Source: Streptosporangium amethystogenes | GTDB taxonomy: Bacteria; Actinomycetota; Actinomycetes; Streptosporangiales; Streptosporangiaceae | Reading direction: 5' to 3' | DNA: 64,000 nucleotides | Assembly: GCF_000721075.1 (NCBI RefSeq) | Contig: NZ_JOEQ01000038.1 | Location: 1-64,000 of the forward strand | In this document: positions 62,087 to 64,000 of the stretch, piece after piece | How positions within the stretch are numbered: the first letter of the stretch is position 1 | How the letters are laid out: every line of letters starts with the position of its first letter | The notes under the pieces: generated by a model | Told to the model about the DNA's origin: nothing | Databases searched by the model: none | The model's input: only the letters and a program-made list of their open reading frames with translations | Translations under genes and position numbers: made by a program

Positions 62087-62968
62087 ATGAACGGGGAAGA
62101 ACCGATGGGGTGCCCGGTCGACCGGATCACGGCCGCATTGGTCTGCCCGTCCTGCCACGTTCCCCTCGACGCGTCGTACGGATGCGCGGCCTGCGGAACC
62201 GGCGGTCACCGGACGGGAAACCAGCTCCGTTTTGCCGGCTTCGGAGACGCCGAGCTACGGGACGATCCGCTCAATCGGATCAAGGAGACCGTCAAGCGCC
62301 ATTTCGGGCCCGCATATCCGCTTGTGATCCAACTGCTCTCACCTGTGCTGCTGAGACGGTTCATCCGCCCCTTCCTCATGAGTTTCGATCTTGATCGTGA
62401 TCTGGTGGCGGATCTAGGGTCGGGTACCAACCGCTATGATTCACGACTTCTCTGTGTGGACGGGGGCGCGTACGCCAACGTTGACATTGTGGGTGACCTG
62501 CGAACACTGCCGATCGATGACGGGGCTCTCGCCGGTATCGTCAGCATCGCCGTACTCGAGCACGTGCCGGATCCGCAGGCTCACGTTCGGGAGATGTGGC
62601 GTGTGCTCAGGCCGGGAGGACGAGTGCTGTGCTACGTGCCCTTCATGCAGCCGTTTCACGCATCACCGTATGACTACCAGCGCTACACCGAGGCGGGTAT
62701 GAAAACCCTCTTCAGCCGTTTCGACGTGATGCATGTGCGGATAGGCGCGGGTCCCACCTCGGCCATGCTGTGGACGTTCCAGGAGTGGCTGGCCCTCCTG
62801 CTCTCGTTCGGCAGCAGGCGGCTCTACCGCGTACTGGCCCCCCTGATGTGGTTGCTCTCGCCCATCAAGGTCCTCGACGTCCTGCTGGCGCGGCACCCCA
62901 ACGCCACGGTGGCGGCCAGTGGGTTCGTGATCGAGGCGCGGAAGCCGACGGAGGCCCGGCCGGAGTAG
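62087..62968 (+). CDS. SAM methyltransferase with N-terminal zinc ribbon, second copy type
   Basis: ATG 62087 has AAGGAG eight bases upstream (62057 is an in-frame ATG without one). 293 residues: zinc ribbon (LVCPSCHVPLDASYGCAACG), core VADLGSGTNRY, IVSIAVLEHVPDPQAHV, LRPGGRVLCYVPF, and a C-terminal helical region. It probably acts on a sugar or lipid intermediate. The start lies just after the rml relic; the stop is inside the loop of a terminator hairpin. Confidence 0.87.
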   Translation: MNGEEPMGCPVDRITAALVCPSCHVPLDASYGCAACGTGGHRTGNQLRFAGFGDAELRDDPLNRIKETVKRHFGPAYPLVIQLLSPVLLRRFIRPFLMSFDLDRDLVADLGSGTNRYDSRLLCVDGGAYANVDIVGDLRTLPIDDGALAGIVSIAVLEHVPDPQAHVREMWRVLRPGGRVLCYVPFMQPFHASPYDYQRYTEAGMKTLFSRFDVMHVRIGAGPTSAMLWTFQEWLALLLSFGSRRLYRVLAPLMWLLSPIKVLDVLLARHPNATVAASGFVIEARKPTEARPE

Positions 62969-62981
62969 CGGCCGGGCCTCC
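62950..62981 (+). terminator. Terminator hairpin overlapping the methyltransferase stop
   Basis: GGAGGCCCGGCCG (62950-62962) and CGGCCGGGCCTCC (62969-62981) form a perfect 13-bp stem; the loop GAGTAG contains the stop codon TAG (62966-62968). Confidence 0.75.
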
Positions 62982-63196
62982 GCAGTGCGCTCATCGACGT
63001 CGAACACCATGTCAACCCGGTAGCCGGTGCACTGGCGGCTGCCGACGGGAAGGTGCTCGCCATGCCGTGGGCGCGCCGAACGAGAAAGCCGGGGGTCGGC
63101 AGGGTTGACCGGTGTGACCTAAGACTTGCGTAATGGATCACCAATGGACGGCAGCGCAACGTCTGCCGACTGATCCTTCCGTTGTTCACTTCGGCT

Positions 63197-64000
63197 GTGA
63201 AAGTAACCGATCGGGAGACGATTCCCTTCAACCGAACGCATATCTCGCCGAACGAGCTGGACTATCTCGCCGAGGCTGTATGCCGGCGATCCACCTGCGG
63301 AGACGGGCCGTTCACCCGGCAGGCCTCCGAGCTTCTCGAGAAGATCACCCAGGCGGGCCAGGCGCTGCTGACCACCTCCTGTACGCACGCGCTGGAGATG
63401 TCGGCGATTCTGCTCGCCCTCCAGGCCGGCGATGAGGTGATCATGCCGTCGTTCACCTTCATGTCGATGGCCAACGCCTATGCCCTCCGCGGGGTGGTGC
63501 CGGTCTTCGTCGACTGTAGGCCCGACACCCTCAACATGGACGAGCGGCTGATCGAAGCCGCGATCACCGATCGCACCCGGGCCGTCGTGGTCATGCACTA
63601 CGCGGGTGTCGCCTGCGAGATGGAGGCGATCGGAGAACTGTGCGAACGGTATGATCTCGCGCTCGTCGAGGACAACGCCCACGGTCTGGGCGGGGCCTAT
63701 CGAGGCCGGCCTCTCGGTTCGTTCGGCAGCATGGCCACCCAGAGCTTCCACGCGACCAAGAACGTGCAGTGCGGGGAGGGAGGCGCGCTGCTTCTGAACG
63801 ACGCGGATCTGGTGGCGCGAGCCGAGATCATCCGGGAGAAGGGCACCGATCGCAGCAGGTTCTTCCGCGGGCAGGTGGACAAGTACAGATGGGTCGACAT
63901 CGGATCGAGCTATCTTCCGTCCGATGTTCTCGCCGCACAGTTAACCGCCCAGCTGGAGTCGTTCGGCGCGATCCAGGCCCGGCGCCATGCGGTATGGCGC
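63197..64000 (+). CDS. dTDP-4-amino-4,6-dideoxygalactose transaminase-like protein (WecE), 3' end outside window
   Basis: The frame starts at GTG 63197 and is still open at the window end (268 codons). It matches WecE/RffA aminotransferases throughout: IPFNRTHISPNELDYL, CGDGPFTRQ, TTSCTHALEMSAILL, GDEVIMPSFTFMSMANAY, MHYAGVACEMEAI, EDNAHGLGGAY, SFHATKNVQCGEGG (PLP lysine in ATKN) and REKGTDRSRFFRGQVDKY. It transfers an amino group to a dTDP-4-keto-6-deoxy sugar, the product of the RmlA-RmlB route whose local genes are now a relic. Confidence 0.9.
   Translation, partial: MKVTDRETIPFNRTHISPNELDYLAEAVCRRSTCGDGPFTRQASELLEKITQAGQALLTTSCTHALEMSAILLALQAGDEVIMPSFTFMSMANAYALRGVVPVFVDCRPDTLNMDERLIEAAITDRTRAVVVMHYAGVACEMEAIGELCERYDLALVEDNAHGLGGAYRGRPLGSFGSMATQSFHATKNVQCGEGGALLLNDADLVARAEIIREKGTDRSRFFRGQVDKYRWVDIGSSYLPSDVLAAQLTAQLESFGAIQARRHAVWR

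Overview
The window is high-GC DNA with GTG and TTG starts, four-base gene overlaps, a diaminopimelate-type secreted cell-wall toolkit and an MbtH/NRPS locus. It is almost certainly from a filamentous actinomycete. The mix of genes fits a Streptosporangiaceae-like genome (Nonomuraea or Streptosporangium type), but that is inference from overall look, not a database match.

Layout. 1-5.7 kb: the 3' end of a non-ribosomal peptide synthetase locus (epimerization-domain subunit, terminal C-A-T-TE subunit, MbtH protein, type II thioesterase). The condensation domain of the terminal subunit is scarred by two frame changes, and the epimerization domain carries an in-frame insert with terminal repeats. 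5.7-12.3 kb: a secreted lipase, a carbamate kinase next to a ring-opening amidohydrolase of the cyanuric acid hydrolase/barbiturase family, an SseB-domain protein, a coupled pair of membrane proteins (one an antiporter) and a prepilin-peptidase-like protein. 12.4-15.4 kb: aroC-aroK-aroB, ended by a strong bidirectional hairpin. 15.4-22 kb: a DinG-type helicase, a decayed TnpB, a QQPDPYG-repeat protein, a Na+/H+ antiporter and a small beta-rich protein.

22-29.1 kb: an Lrp-type regulator divergent from a complete five-gene peptide/oligopeptide ABC importer whose last gene is an M24-fold protein lacking most metal ligands. 29-39 kb: insertion-sequence debris and many small secreted, stress or regulatory genes. 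These include a diiron ferritin-like oxidase and its TetR neighbour sharing two palindromic operators, two related secreted lysozyme-like proteins, a glutathione peroxidase, and a LacI regulator next to an orphan sugar-importer ATPase with matching operators.

39.2-64 kb: a surface polysaccharide locus. It holds an LPFTG Cys-rich surface protein, a DUF4012 protein, a low-molecular-weight phosphatase facing a tyrosine-kinase/chain-length regulator, a polyprenyl-phosphate sugar-1-phosphate transferase, two sugar epimerases, five glycosyltransferase genes (one broken), a flippase, an AsnB-type amidotransferase, two methyltransferases, two large membrane proteins and the start of a WecE-type aminotransferase. 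The locus is visibly rearranged: a 214-bp direct repeat 2.5 kb apart marks a deletion-fusion of a glycosyltransferase and an asnB start, and an rmlA/rmlB relic lies just before the wecE-like gene.

No rRNA, tRNA or CRISPR array was seen. The most notable items are the NRPS damage, the repeat-bounded GT/asnB scar, the M24 pseudoenzyme of the peptide importer, the carbamate kinase/ring-opening hydrolase pair and the TetR/diiron operator pair.
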